The notes below the pieces were generated by a model. That model did not search any database. It was not told the DNA's origin and saw only the letters and a program-made list of their open reading frames with translations. A DNA stretch of 64,000 nt, taken from positions 1-64,000 of the forward strand of contig JARBJD010000258.1 of assembly GCA_033064195.1 (NCBI GenBank), written 5' to 3'. The DNA comes from Blattamonas nauphoetae. Taxonomy: Eukaryota > Preaxostyla > Oxymonadida. The position numbers and the translations under genes were made by a program. Below, piece after piece: positions 36,201 through 44,308 of this stretch (its first letter is position 1; each line of letters opens with the position of its first letter).

Positions 36201-39200
36201 GGCTTCTCCGGTCTTTCCCTGACGGGCAGCGATGGAAGTGTGTTTCGTTTTGTTCGTGGCATAACCCAACTGACCGACCTGACGTTCGAGTCAATCTCGT
36301 CAACAAACGGAAATGGAGCTGTTGCCAACTTTGAGATTGACGAAAGAAGTGTTGTGTCCCTCAATTTGATCACATTCAACACGGTCTCCTCAAGCAAAGG
36401 GCTCGGAGGGTCGCTCTTCTTCTCCTTCTCAGCAGTCCCCAACAGTCTCGTCCTGAACGGACTCACCTTCGTCGAATCATCCGCCAGGAGTGGATCGTGC
36501 ATCTTCTTCACTGCGAAGGACCTCGCTACTGTCACCACATCTGATGTCTTCCAGTTCATACCAGAAAACACAGTGTTCACGAAGTCACATCTCAACCTGT
36601 ACAGAGGATACAACAACAGCAACACCACAGACGCCATCCCGCTCGTGTTGTATCTCACAAAGATGGGACAGACAGCCTTCGTCGATAGTCAGACAGGAAG
36701 AGATGTTGGAAAGTGCGGATTCTCAATCTACCCCTGCAGTCAAGTTCATACCGCGTCCACTCACCTTGTGGAAGAAGCGGATGTTGAGACAGAGAACCAG
36801 ACATTCGAGATTCAGATCAGCGACTGCTCTCAGCGCGTGTTCGGCGAGCTAGAAGCTCAGAACTACATTGTCACTCATCAAGACAAGAGTCGGACGTCGT
36901 CGAACAAGTTGTCTTTTGATGACAACGGTTGTGTTGCCATTGGGCATTCTGCATTTCACTCAAGAACTGTTTCGTTCGACCAACTCACCTTGGTCCTGTC
37001 CTCCACTCATTCCGTTGGGACATTCTTCTCAATCGCGAGCGGGTCGGTCTCCTTCAACAGCTGCCTCCTCAACGCAGGCACCAGTCTTCCTTCTTCTCTC
37101 ATTGACATGACCGGTGGAAACCTCTCCGTTTATTCGTTGCTTCTTTCTAACACTAAAGCTTCTGTTCCACTCTTCTCCCTCCGTTCATTTACATCAGTCT
37201 CAATCAGCAGTGTCTCTATCCAATCAGTGACTGCTGAGACTTTAATTTTCGCGTCTTCTTCCGGATCTGATTCCTTTTCACTGTCCGACTCTGAATTCGT
37301 CGGCACCGGAGACTCATTCGATCAGGACACATCTGACGTCTGCTCCTGGTCGAACGGGTTTGTCCACATCAACAGAACATCCGCAGTAATTACAAACTGC
37401 TCGTTCTCGAATCTCTCGCAGGGAGCCCTGAGCATCGAAACCTCAGCCACAACAATCTCCAATTCGAAGTTTTCCGAAAACACTGTTGGCAACCCGGATT
37501 ATTCCACGCCTCGAAGGAACATCCGCTGCGACAAGCTTGCCAACCTCACTCTCTCCTCAATCAAATCTCTCGATGGAACAACGGAATCTCCGTCTACTTG
37601 GATCGACACACACAGCGGGTCTTGCAGTGTCTTCTTCGATTCTGGAGCGAGAAACATGGCGCCTCTATTCGTCCCGACAGTGAGCGCGATGACAAGCAAC
37701 GAAAAGAAGGACTTGTTGTCTGTGGAGATCACTGGAACGACATTTGTGCCGTGTGGACTGGCCTTTGAGATCTTCGAGTACAACCAAACCACAAAGAAGG
37801 AAGGACAGAAGGAGACCATAACACTCAACATGTCCACTCTCGAGTGGAACGAATCTCGGATCGCCTTTTCGTTCAACCAGTCCAGGACACTCACTGTCGT
37901 CTACATGGACAAGGAGCTGTGGGGACGACTTCGATACGGAACAGAACTCTCCCAACGCACAGCACAATTCTTCCTCAAACTCTCGTCGCAAGCGAAGATG
38001 GCAGAGGCCAACACAAAGAACTGGAATTGGCTGATTCCTTTGATTATATCACTGACCATCCTTGCCACGGTAGCTGCCATCATCCTAGCCCTTGTTCTGC
38101 GCCGCCGAAAGAAGAAGGAAATTGAAGAAGACGAGACGAAGCAGATGAACCGTCCAGCACCGCTCTCGTTCGCTTTCGATCCTTCCGGTGGAGCCCTCAC
38201 GCCTGGAGAATATCCGAAGGCCGAGCAGTGGGGAGACGACGATGAAGACTACGACTACGACTCGGAGGACGACGACATCAAAGATGAGGACAAGATGGAA
38301 GTCATGATGTCCAGCTATCCGTTTGAGATGAAGGTGATGAACAGGCAGAACACACTCTACTCTCAGGTCCACTTCTCCAACATCCGCTTCCCGGCTGCAT
38401 TGGAACATGTCTACGTCATCGCCTCTGGTCTCATCCACCTCTCCGAGAAGAACCCCAACCATCCCGTATTCAAGTATCTCACGTCTCATGCAATTGTCAT
38501 CGAAGGCAACGGAAATATCGGGCTGAATTTGAACGAAGAATCCCTCTCTCAGCAGAAGCTTGATTGCATCCGCTGGCAGGCTCCAGAAGTCAGTGATACG
38601 CATCAGCCTGATGCCAAGTCGATGGTGTTCAGTTTGGGTCTTGTACTGTTCGAGATGGTGACGGGAGAACTGCCATACCCAGAATTGGATGCTTCCGGAG
38701 CCCAGCGCGCAATCAGAGCGAAGCAGCTGCCTGCGATTGACTTGGTTGACGACGAGGCTGTGGTGAAGGTGTTGAATCTGATGCTCACGTTCGACCCAGC
38801 TGAGCGTCCATCACTCGCGTCAGTCCAGGCGATGATCACAAGTGGAACACTCGCCTCGCCGATGCAACCACTCGGCACGGCCAGGACAAGACGCAGCCGG
38901 CGCGGATTCATCAATTCTCCAAGCGCACGCTCTCCTCTCATTGGCTCGTCTCCACTCGGAACGCGGAGACAGGCATACACGGCGCAGTCTCCACTCCTGA
39001 AACGATCATCACTGGGCATGCGATCACCGATGGGCAGGCGATCGCCGATGATGAAAGGGACAGAAATGTCGCAGATGAATTCTCTGAAGAGCCCAAGAAT
39101 GCCAAGAAGCATGAAAATGACTCCAAACGTCGGAAAATCACGACTTCGCGGTTCGAGACAGAACTCTCCAATCGTGAATAATCCTCTGAACGATCCTTTT

Positions 39201-39221
39201 GATGAAGACCATCATTTTTAG
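24210..39221 (+). CDS. Giant 5003-residue receptor-like protein: beta-helix repeats, one TM segment, kinase-like tail
   Basis: One uninterrupted 15-kb frame. Residues 1-25 form a signal peptide (FHVFLPLLTAVRLATLFSSL). Residues about 40-4580 are Ser/Thr/Val-rich parallel-beta-helix (pectin-lyase-fold) style sequence, for example LTVTNCSFREC and GGAIHLSFDS. It is divided by about 12 Cys-containing linkers of the form CGFxIYPCxS, near residues 433, 785, 1064, 1428, 1740, 2050, 2447, 2828, 3158, 3533, 3838 and 4165. A membrane span (PLIISLTILATVAAIILALV) lies near 4606-4628, followed by basic RRRKKK and an acidic DEDYDYDSEDDD stretch. Residues about 4690-4875 are a kinase C-lobe remnant: RWQAPEV, FSLGLVLFEMVTGELPYPEL and RPSLASV are kept, but the HRD and DFG motifs are missing. 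The tail has repeated SP sites (RSPMGRRSPM). It is probably a surface adhesin or receptor with a pseudokinase; function is inferred. Confidence 0.85.
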   Translation: MKFHVFLPLLTAVRLATLFSSLSAQSYDVTITGTDNTKSLSQVYSSYSSRSSLTALAKSGSISESPISVNHRILTYEGESQAGVSITQSQSNSVVFSVTTGALSLGTFTYYMTGGSSNRASLATLTSTGSISLSDITLKGTHTQLPGIFVIATIGTLSVSDITITNLNLTYGCFRITNGASFEANNILLKNTSNANSGTLVNSTYGKQLIVKNSDFSNAYASNEGTIVNQFRPGDYALIENCTFSNTTSINVGGALSIRDMQHLKIHLCTFFRCHSKSHSGAIHCVNETMLTVTNCSFRECSASGYHGTGAFIVEWVAACYVAYNNFTSCFATTGNGGAMTVWWRNENHTTTAADYKIEYCYFRNNTAAGYANDVYSDANFSIYVNDKTFHECYSFSDQHKVILAYENGAKITQPHWLPYTFINVTTVPGAGVDDEWCEYPTHVCQTVLWACSLCVQKEANLTYAHRTVQLLDGVHSSPQIDVGTRNLTIRGLNINADGSMASQLVAEELEMPLFKVGTIGNLTLQRMKISVDGSSYNTHYLEVNQGWVTLFQLHVTMSTNLQPIFVATNAYFAIRESVVFDINSDTPQALIVPVTGKATKSELHLEQATFTRINNKQATPGIVTVTDGAASTVRSCLFEGISLINGTCLGITGAGSILIESTLFSHLHSELTSPAFVCVCSNKYSYQLKDSRFLRCTSSVDSIANFTLPTSSGSVTVSNCLFEGNTAQDSNDLTLSSAQGSSKAITPTFVNSSSVSYVNHLTYAGLTLNEKIPFPSVIYVTKDGIDKPFCWSELYGCLTLKNTTDVIGYPFESKISVGPGEFSESIVDLRNRTATIFGSGQTTILRPSRASSGKLVTVNRGSLSVSSFRFLLSSNSASVVFFDSTDSDLTISDSVVQNGEYATVSYSFISAVHTVLSLQNVHFSAVAFTGVPLLDGTSLVSCSVEECLFTDCSTTASSLLSIELSSGSGAAITNSNFSVSSGQDRIITAVVPLNTPFRVDGSLFELTPGIATGNEISLKGSFSKNDVSVTESYSISSDKPHMIAPFVIPFLPTVIVSTTGSTDRFCWANTPSGCSSLSEILSRHGTGAVTTFAVKTGSYSENTLVVQQKTIKVIGESTNAVISFTDVTSTKVNGGSLILTTLTFRKSSLTPITFVVEQSSDVFTLNSITFDLTSTASTTALIDVHSAIDIDFSHTCVKQTSLAMSSNSIFSFDSDKLFTFSEYVFPTITAGRFITSEYSSDLSVSQTTMTSLSSTLDGCSINFVSSGSLTLDEITFSGSQSNPSSKMAAVFAKSGSVLITNSRFVDLSCNQGALVADSFKSFVVRSSTFIRCSSSSTHSATIMLTGTPSASPTISIDHCRFDSSSSGSSGKDFFASNTVMPYLSLSSFAESYSISNLDHVEIVSQPVNHSLWIPFPSLFVNVAGQDVDECQWNEVKCLTIAKATSYIYQKDADGQNYERTVQVDDGTYSEGQISISGQAVIVLGNVEDKTSVIVKPSGSALSLFSVTQSSTITIDSIVFQHDSPAVTLFTMSGTSLTLNNIAITKATTSAISAPVFSLTNGQTTLNGVSIDLDTFAAQPIFSASSTASLSASHLEFSKLTHQGGSASVCEWASTGSCQISHSSFVECVGTETGVIHVSSGSVSLTSCRFARCSSRNGGGAITATESSGKPFTLTLEDCFFEKNTKGVEEVDVSVTKAASTVTVNECYSVSEIPILVNNAASSLIPHVAWPIVLETANDDDIFCWKNETACQSVEHGVDLCILSTPFTVQLTAGQFNEKSVAVGHKKAIVKGTLTDGDVNSVIFDAREDITLQPALIVVDDGELTIQDLQMNKVASTHLSALLQMTGSGVLSVSNIAIIPPNSATTAVLHSLLDIQNGVFTITSLNPRFYKVSSESALVLSPTHDSIITSSSFRNLDTLSADAGAVKAIIKNARTLTITDTAFRACTAVNGFGGGLQLVCEGTGSFLLNAIEFINNDALSGVNLFVVAPSLRNVITFDTLKFIAPSSVFTKTDIALMRGYTNGDTTDAIPLVLYLMSIGSDAYSDGTDGVDKTLCGFSIYPCQSISNSHQLLIENGTKTNGKLDPVTIHLVSPVSLNTPIHPSDHDLTITGNTINVERNAELRVNTATASLTVSDVSFVFPLTSDLQSSLVSLESGTITLTDCQFTSQSSGVTATIPTSLVSVLSGTCMISDGSAFSRLSLSQPAIRQAGGTLSVQSTSVQQMTLASPFLSLERETTTLTSVVVEDIALTDSTFIASSADSVSILSSTFRSVTNTFGNGSVLHATVGPGQSLVISDGTAAACSTTGCGGVFFVHLSGTGQFTLTGTSETRGIEFSGNTAVEDSSKGTRTGLGGCLYLLLADNAKQYKLEKASFLSRGATDLGTYVMLEFDSDTSSTISVDEVIINIPYDQTLFHLYQVYNRKVSDFRPLVLYLLQLTKGYMNEVKGVDNELCGFDEYRCLSLPFMVQQLVKRSSDASSHVFSVFVTGDCLMNNSITFSDFRITVSPDSKSESDLTLVEGGFNMNNGQFIVLSTSGATSSTTVGLSKLGLVWSNTVQNFATIDIGLLEIVNCGITMQQPSIVNTQPMCVVSGGTIVVENCVFNFNQKSAGSFFSTTAGAINLAGCSFGNATLTDALIKGTGNLNILTSTFDSLTSASAVSFTVNPSQTLKITGDSKQSEFKNIQSSQNGGAVSATLLGTATVIIEYTTFTNCGSSQNGGAVYLDLSQRTTGVYSVDHLTFGKDSSANQCGEGKRGRDICVVSPVLPTVITTTRFEGSYEPSAEKLTATVLSGLWGTKKDGTDEVNMGTLYYHLVPYTSGDLFVNGQQGFDYETCGLAPLPCKTLNHGYTHMKLGSTLYLQSSCALTSDLESQDGETAITSNVLPVASVTVDGSRCISVKSGSLSLLSLNVIVPSTINQPIFAVKGGILVLTENVAIQNIHTDNLHTSSLFTVEAGSLIMKGSSLSFSLPLTLDSSPLISQQQGKVHLQGCKIENVKRQTGNGAVISAFIPEFSSLIIESCSFVSCVAQNGAGGAISAEIDDNGELIMNGTTPNVFTSCSASTLGGSIHIKTEWKPPVLSSLTFVPPASPTAIGTNIFIESLQLSKIVIPTSFAFLTATTFDESHLDLYRGYNNKNASDAIPLVLYLMDVTESYVGSSGTDSGMCGFEIYPCKSVGTAAAMAIANSTQKSTQKFQVVVKDSGIHYTTITVSGYALTLTSSNPSGTVSVTDGHFVIPSTAKTAGLKIESLTLAWTQKESLFLQQSTGTVDISKSTFTFAQTALFDSSLISVTGGELSLTQVTASFNSGTISTFLSVSSKATVTNCEFGSASLSDSFITGHGMISVQGGSFSSLKGRTDARTVTTTVGKDESFRLGFDVAQTTFSACSSTSNGGALSIIGTSNGIIAVTNVLFKKCSTSAFGGAAWIDIRTLSSAGSFSVLSCSFGQGTEANSCASTEKGLDIFVLTSDTARDAAPAVWTGSYNAVPSNTKFYTASEKESIWIGIEDSTFVVPYASLLHLIYPYPSGTLFIHPSVDANHKFCGHTYLPCSSIDFGYPLLISPNMAASFQADSSWTDLVRSIDGETLITSTGQNTVSFKENGQFVVVEDSSVTLSAIVFKLGSATSAPTSFKVDGGSLLVQSSVVLSNPSSLLRQNGAFDINSGSLSLQGLSFNFNIPLSLEASLIIHTGGYLLMSGLTIGNISQSNGNGSVLSSTITPESSLTILSTHIESCSSTGFGGAIHLSFDSADSYEFYFEELTFGDEETTGIRGRHIYVHGPHLKSFVEASKWTSYPIAAINQQHVLESLWGDDLAEVNTSLKSCTLLPFFFRPTHTLNVGEAHFDHIMCGSDDYPCSTLQHTVERMTVQEEINSVTISQSVHLKKTVTCPPIKLSISGWGAKFTVGNDGSMLIPSTSGVEISYVSLHLTTTSSRSKPVFAVYGSITLNQVQIGESTLRSISTPIIVAETGSSMILRSGGCANLSSSASALFQSKEETTTTVTSQGFSGLSLTGSDGSVFRFVRGITQLTDLTFESISSTNGNGAVANFEIDERSVVSLNLITFNTVSSSKGLGGSLFFSFSAVPNSLVLNGLTFVESSARSGSCIFFTAKDLATVTTSDVFQFIPENTVFTKSHLNLYRGYNNSNTTDAIPLVLYLTKMGQTAFVDSQTGRDVGKCGFSIYPCSQVHTASTHLVEEADVETENQTFEIQISDCSQRVFGELEAQNYIVTHQDKSRTSSNKLSFDDNGCVAIGHSAFHSRTVSFDQLTLVLSSTHSVGTFFSIASGSVSFNSCLLNAGTSLPSSLIDMTGGNLSVYSLLLSNTKASVPLFSLRSFTSVSISSVSIQSVTAETLIFASSSGSDSFSLSDSEFVGTGDSFDQDTSDVCSWSNGFVHINRTSAVITNCSFSNLSQGALSIETSATTISNSKFSENTVGNPDYSTPRRNIRCDKLANLTLSSIKSLDGTTESPSTWIDTHSGSCSVFFDSGARNMAPLFVPTVSAMTSNEKKDLLSVEITGTTFVPCGLAFEIFEYNQTTKKEGQKETITLNMSTLEWNESRIAFSFNQSRTLTVVYMDKELWGRLRYGTELSQRTAQFFLKLSSQAKMAEANTKNWNWLIPLIISLTILATVAAIILALVLRRRKKKEIEEDETKQMNRPAPLSFAFDPSGGALTPGEYPKAEQWGDDDEDYDYDSEDDDIKDEDKMEVMMSSYPFEMKVMNRQNTLYSQVHFSNIRFPAALEHVYVIASGLIHLSEKNPNHPVFKYLTSHAIVIEGNGNIGLNLNEESLSQQKLDCIRWQAPEVSDTHQPDAKSMVFSLGLVLFEMVTGELPYPELDASGAQRAIRAKQLPAIDLVDDEAVVKVLNLMLTFDPAERPSLASVQAMITSGTLASPMQPLGTARTRRSRRGFINSPSARSPLIGSSPLGTRRQAYTAQSPLLKRSSLGMRSPMGRRSPMMKGTEMSQMNSLKSPRMPRSMKMTPNVGKSRLRGSRQNSPIVNNPLNDPFDEDHHF

Positions 39222-39403
39222 TTCTTATTACTCATATTTTTTAAACACAGTATTCCGTTTCACCACATAGAAGAATCAAGCCTTTTTTCACAACCCCCAT
39301 AACTGTGACACGTAAATTCACTGAAGAATCTTCTCGTATTCTGTATTTTAGATCTCATCGCTGATTTGAAGACACCCAGAATCAGTTTCAATTCGATCAA
39401 TTT

Positions 39404-40535
39404 ATGATCAACCCACAAACTCTTTGTTGTCCAGTTCATTTTTCAATGGACGCAAATCAGTTTAATGCACAGCACAATCCTCCGAGGTACATGATGCCTC
39501 TCAATCATAGACCATCTCGAGCAAGTGAAGATGTATGCTCTTGTCTTGAATCTTCACAACTCTCATAATCGTCTTAATTGCTCTCTTTATGTAGTACAAC
39601 CCAGATTTCAGGTAATCTGTTTATTTGATCTCATTTATGATATAGAGAAGCGTCATTTAAGCAGACTGACTTCCGAAAACCTACTTATTCTGTGGGAAAA
39701 CAAAAACGCCAATCACAGACGTATAAATTGACTGATAAAGTTTACTCTTCCTGCAACCTAATTCCCTTAGTTCTATAATCCAAAATACGATCATATTGAC
39801 AAACACAATCCAGGCGTTACGCTTGAAAAACAATTACCTCCTGTGGCAGAACATCCGAAGGTTGTCAACGACAAATGGTACGATGCCAAACATGATATTA
39901 CCTGGGCTCGGTATCCTGAACGTTATTTGCCTCTTTCGTTCTTCTTTAAAGAAATGACATTCTCTGTTGTTCCTGATGAATTCTGTATCCCCATCTATCA
40001 TTTTAGACAACCAACTGCATCACTCTCATTGACAGCATCCCGCCCAGCGCCATTCCCATTCCATGTTCCAGAGGACAATGTTTGCCATTCTACCCATCTA
40101 ACTTTTCTATTCGTCGTCATCGTCATCATTAGATGTACAAACCGAAACATGATGTTGTTGAAAAGAAGCTTGGAAAGCGGATAAGCCTAGGAAAACAAGC
40201 TGGTCGCGATCTTACCACTGACACAAAACCACTCAATGTCTGTCCTCAATCCCGACATTCAACACTCATTTCGTCTTATTTTCAGGATAAATTCTACAGC
40301 ACGGATAATCAACACAAGCATCATCTCAATTCCACTTCATTCGTCACACATTCAAATCCACGGCAACTGACAGCGGGCAATCTCGCAAATGATCTGGATT
40401 TTGTGATTTCTCATGCAGACGTATGTTTTCTTTCATTTTTCATTCATTCCGCTTTAGAGGCAATGTGCTCAGATAGATCGTCTGTTGGCTCAATATTCGG
40501 ACACGTTCCAAACTACTGGATTTTCCACTCCGTAA
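39404..40535 (+). CDS. Small spliced protein with sperm-tail PG-rich/SHIPPO-like repeats
   Basis: Inferred exons: 39404-39532, 39771-39921, 40072-40079, 40133-40237, 40286-40420 and 40458-40535, 201 residues in phase throughout. Repeated motifs YNPKYDHIDKHNPGV and MYKPKHDVVEKKLGKR resemble the YxPxYDxVxK repeats of axonemal STPGR proteins, so a role on flagellar microtubules is plausible. The C-terminus reads CAQIDRLLAQYSDTFQTTGF. The third exon is only 8 nt (AGGACAAT); it restores phase and has AG and GT borders, but it is the weakest part of the model. Confidence 0.5.
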
Positions 40536-40959
40536 ACCAGTCTTTCTTCGTGTTGTTGATTTCTTTCTCAAATGATATATCTTGAGTTATCCATTTCACG
40601 CAAAAATGATCTTCTTTTCAAAACCAGTGTTTCATCTGCGATTTGAGGAGCACTACTCTATGACTCTCTCAAATTCTGAAATCAAAGAAGAATGATCCAA
40701 AAATTGTGTCGAATATCGGGCAAGAGTCTTATTCATGTCGTTCGATGAGAAAAGTTAAAAATGTGGGAAGATCGGATCCAAAACAACTCTTTAAACGATG
40801 TGCATCGTATCAATATATCGTAAATAGTATTTTACATATTTTTTCATTATGATTTCTCGTTCTTTACTATGATTATTCCAGTTTGATGTGTTCCTCACAT
40901 ATATTTATGTGGATTAAGGGTTCGAAAATTGCTGTTTTCCAGACTCACCAACAGAAACT
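40536..40959. other. AT-rich intergenic region
   Basis: 424 bp with no gene. A pyrimidine-AG (TTTTCCAG) 18 nt before the glutamate dehydrogenase ATG could be the acceptor of a 5' UTR intron. Confidence 0.4.
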
Positions 40960-42371
40960 ATGGCAGATATAGCAAAACGTTTGATTGACGTCGCTACCAA
41001 GCGCGACCCAAATGAGAAGGAAGTATGTTCTTCTCCATCTTATCAAGGAATTTCTCCGACCTCTCCTTTTTCCTCATTTCTCTCTGCCTACAGTTCCTCC
41101 AAGCCGTCACCATCGTCTGTGAAGGTCTCATTCCCCTCTGGGAACAACGCCCCGAACTCGCTGACATCATGGAGCGTCTCATTGAACCAGAGCGCACCAT
41201 CATGTTCCGCGTCCCATGGCTCGACGATTCTGGCAAGATCCAGGTGAACCGTGGCTTCCGTGTCCAATACAACTCAGCCATTGGTCCATACAAGGGAGGA
41301 TGCCGTTTCCATCCTTCTGTCAATCTCTCAATCATCAAGTTCCTCGGATTTGATCAAACTTTCAAGAACTCTCTCACTACCCTCCCCATGGGTGGTGGAA
41401 AGGGAGGCTCCGATTTCGATCCAAAGGGCAAATCCGATGCTGAAGTCATGCGCTTCTGCCAGTCCTTCATGACCGAGCTTGGTCGCCACATCGGACCAAA
41501 CACTGATGTTCCAGCCGGAGATATCGGTGTCGGTGCTCGTGAAGTTGGCTACATGTTCGGCCAATACAAGCGTATTGCTAATGAATTCACTGGTGTCCTC
41601 ACTGGTAAGGGTCAGACTTGGGGAGGATCACTCATCCGCCCAGAAGCCACAGGATTCGGTGGACTCTACTTCACAGAGGAAATGCTCCGCTACCAAGGTG
41701 AAGATATCAAGGGCAAGACCATCTGCCTCTCTGGATTCGGAAACGTGTGCTGGGGAGCTGCCCTCAAGGCCACTCAACTCGGTGCCAAGGTTGTCACAAT
41801 CTCAGGTCCAGATGGATATGTCTATGACGAGGAGGGAATCAACACCCCAGAGAAGATTGCTTATCTCCTCCGCCTCCGTGCCACATGCCAAGATATCGTC
41901 TCCCCGTACGCCGAGGAGTTCAAGAGCGCTAAGTTTGTTCCCAACAAGCGCCCATGGGAAGTCAAGTGTGACATCGCTCTCCCATGCGCCACTCAGAACG
42001 AATTGAACGAAGAAGACGCCAAGACTCTCATTGCCAACGGCACCAAGTACGTTGTTGAGCTCTCCAACATGGGCTGCACACACGAAGCTGTCCACCTCCT
42101 CATGAAATCCGGTGTTATCTATGCCCCAGGTATCGCTGCCAACGCTGGTGGTGTCGCTACATCTGGTCTCGAAATGTCTCAGAACTCCATCCGTCTGAAG
42201 TGGAAGTCTGAGGAAGTTGATGGTCACCTCATGCGCATCATGAAGGACATTCACAAACAATGCACTGACGCCATGAACCAATTCAACAAAAAGAACGATT
42301 ATGTGTTCGGTGCCAACGCTGCCGGTTTCCTCAAGGTCGCTACTGCCATGAAGGAACAAGGTTGCGTGTAG
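40960..42371 (+). CDS. gdhA: NADP-type glutamate dehydrogenase
   Basis: Interconverts glutamate and 2-oxoglutarate plus ammonium. Exon 1 is 40960-41022 (MADIAKRLIDVATKRDPNEKE) and exon 2 is 41094-42371, joined by a 71-nt intron, giving 446 residues, the usual length of the hexameric bacterial/protist class. Seen in order: GFRVQYNSAIGPYKGGCRFH, the catalytic LPMGGGKGGSDFDPKGKSD with its lysine, VPAGDIGVGAREVGYMFGQY, the dinucleotide-binding turn LSGFGNVCWGAA, and the C-terminal IAANAGGVATSGLEMSQNS. In amitochondriate protists this cytosolic enzyme is often of bacterial descent; that is established for the group, not shown here. It is the most strongly codon-biased gene in the window (AAG, CTC, GTC), suggesting high expression. 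Confidence 0.96.
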
Positions 42372-42599
42372 GATCACTATAACATTTCCTATGAATAATT
42401 GTGTCATCATTTCCCTCCTGTTCAACTTTATCTTCTTGTTCTGATTAGTTTTTTTTGAAGACGTTTGTGGTGTTATCCAGGGAGTTGTTTGACCACTCAG
42501 TACTTGCTTTCTCTGGAGATTTCGATCTGATTCATTTAACTGACGTGACATATTGACACTTTCAAATCAAAAAAATGAAATGGAAATTATTACGTCGTT

Positions 42600-44254
42600 T
42601 CAAAGCAAGAGTTGACCCTTCAAGGATCGAGAATGAACAAATGAGGCTACACCAACAATAATCTCCACAAAGGCGAGAAATCCGATAAAGCCAAGTCTGG
42701 ATGATTTTTGTCGGGCGGCAACTTGATCTCCAATCATTTCTGAGACGAGGTGAGACATGCCTTCTCTTTCTTCCTTGACGACGCTGAGTGTCTTGCTACA
42801 TTCATTCATGGAGTCCGAAGGTAACTTCAGATCTGCTGTGTGGCCTGGAATTTGAATCGATTCAACAAGCTTCAGTGCTTCTCCCATCCTGGATGTTTTT
42901 TGTGGAGGAATCGATTTCTTGATGATATCCGCTCGATCTATGAAATCACTTTTCTTGGCAATGTCATCAGGGAGTTGAATATGAAGAGGTGTTGATTGTT
43001 CACTTGCCGATTGTTTGAGTGATGTTAGAGAGGTGACAACAAGATCGATCTCCGTCGTGACACGAGACAATCTTTCCTTGAATAATTTAAGATCAATCAG
43101 ATCAATTGCTCCAAGAGAGGATGAAGAAAGTGATTTATGCTGCTCTGTCTTTGGATTTGGAATCTCTGTTCGTTGAGGGATTCTCGCAGAATCAAATTCC
43201 TTTGAGTGATGAGCATGGAATTGATCAACTTTTATCGGCTAAAAAGGCAGATGAAAATCAGAGGGATATGATAATGTTGAAAAATACACACTCCTGATTG
43301 TTTTGGAGATGGGCGAGGATGTTTGTGCTGAACTGTTGCCAAATCAAATGATATTACGTCATGATTGTCAGAAAGGCCTCCTGTAGCTCCACTAAATCCA
43401 AAATAATAACCACTTGGTAGATCAATATCGTTTGCAACGAAGCATGTTGTGAAGCGTGTCTGATCGTCGTCTAATCTCCCTGGAAGCACTTCTGGCACCT
43501 CAGACGAGACTCCATTGATGGAGACAGTAGAAGCAACAGATAATGTCCGATTTGAATAAATCACTCTTACTTTGAATGGATGGTCACGACGAAACATGAC
43601 TTGACCAACACCTGCTGCTTGTTGTGTAACGCCATCGTTGGGATGATCATAAGAAATGGTTCCGTCATTGATAACAGCCTAAAATTGAGAAAAGAATAGC
43701 CTGAAAATGGAAGATGAGACTAGGATCGACGGATTCTGGCTTAACGATGGAAGAAATGAAAATATGATGAATAAACAATGATACTGTTTTCCACGGTTGT
43801 CGTAGGTATCAAAAAATAGTCCAAGACCTTCCCATTTATCAAGACCTCCATAAACACTGCCAATCTGACTGGGGATCTTTGAATACCAGAAAGCCATGCC
43901 ATCTATGTGAAGAAGATGGTGCAAAGATGACAGAATATCACACCTGCTCCAGATTTTTGACCACCAAAAACCTGAGCAAAGTTTGTGAGACAGAAACCAA
44001 CTGAGAAGTCAAACTTGGATTTCAAAGTTAACCTCCCATTCTGGAAGGCTGTTGGGAATGATAGACCATAGGCATCCCTTTTGGTCAGTCTCGACATTGG
44101 TTAACCTGATTCTATCTTCCATCGTTGATGCCGTTCCTCCCATGGACCATTCATCCTGACCATCTCGTCTTCCATGCAGAAAAGGAGGATTTAGATGCAA
44201 CGCATGGAGAAATGTGGTAAAAATGAAGATTTTGCCGATGATATGGGGAACCAT
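42600..44254 (-). CDS. L-type (legume-like) lectin, ERGIC-53/VIP36-like, copy 1
   Basis: Type I membrane cargo receptor of the early secretory pathway, binding high-mannose glycans. Six exons: 44015-44254, 43944-43971, 43785-43902, 43721-43739, 43292-43678 and 42600-43238. Introns are 43, 41, 45, 42 and 53 nt; 476 residues. It has a signal peptide (IIGKIFIFTTFLHALHL) and a lectin domain with DGMAFWYSK, GSVYGGLDKWEGLGLFFDTY, NPSIL, INDGTISYDHPNDG and VIYSNRTLSV. A Ser/Lys-rich stalk with short coiled coil follows, then a membrane span (GFIGFLAFVEIIVGVASFV) and the tail HSRSLKGQLLL. The tail lacks the KKFF-type signal of ERGIC-53. It is paralogous to the gene at 56.5 kb, with identical lengths for exons 2, 3 and 4. 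Its 3' end faces glutamate dehydrogenase. Confidence 0.85.
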
Positions 44255-44308
44255 GACACCGCCTTTTATCGAAATGTGGATCGAACCATGAACTCAGATT
44301 TTTTCATT

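Noticed and set aside
39595-39611. 17-nt microexon in the axonemal-like gene
   Set aside because: Including it breaks phase with the next exon, whereas a direct join from 39532 to 39771 keeps phase.
41802-42551. Minus-strand open frame opposite glutamate dehydrogenase
   Set aside because: The sense strand is an unmistakable dehydrogenase; the antisense frame follows from its codon bias.
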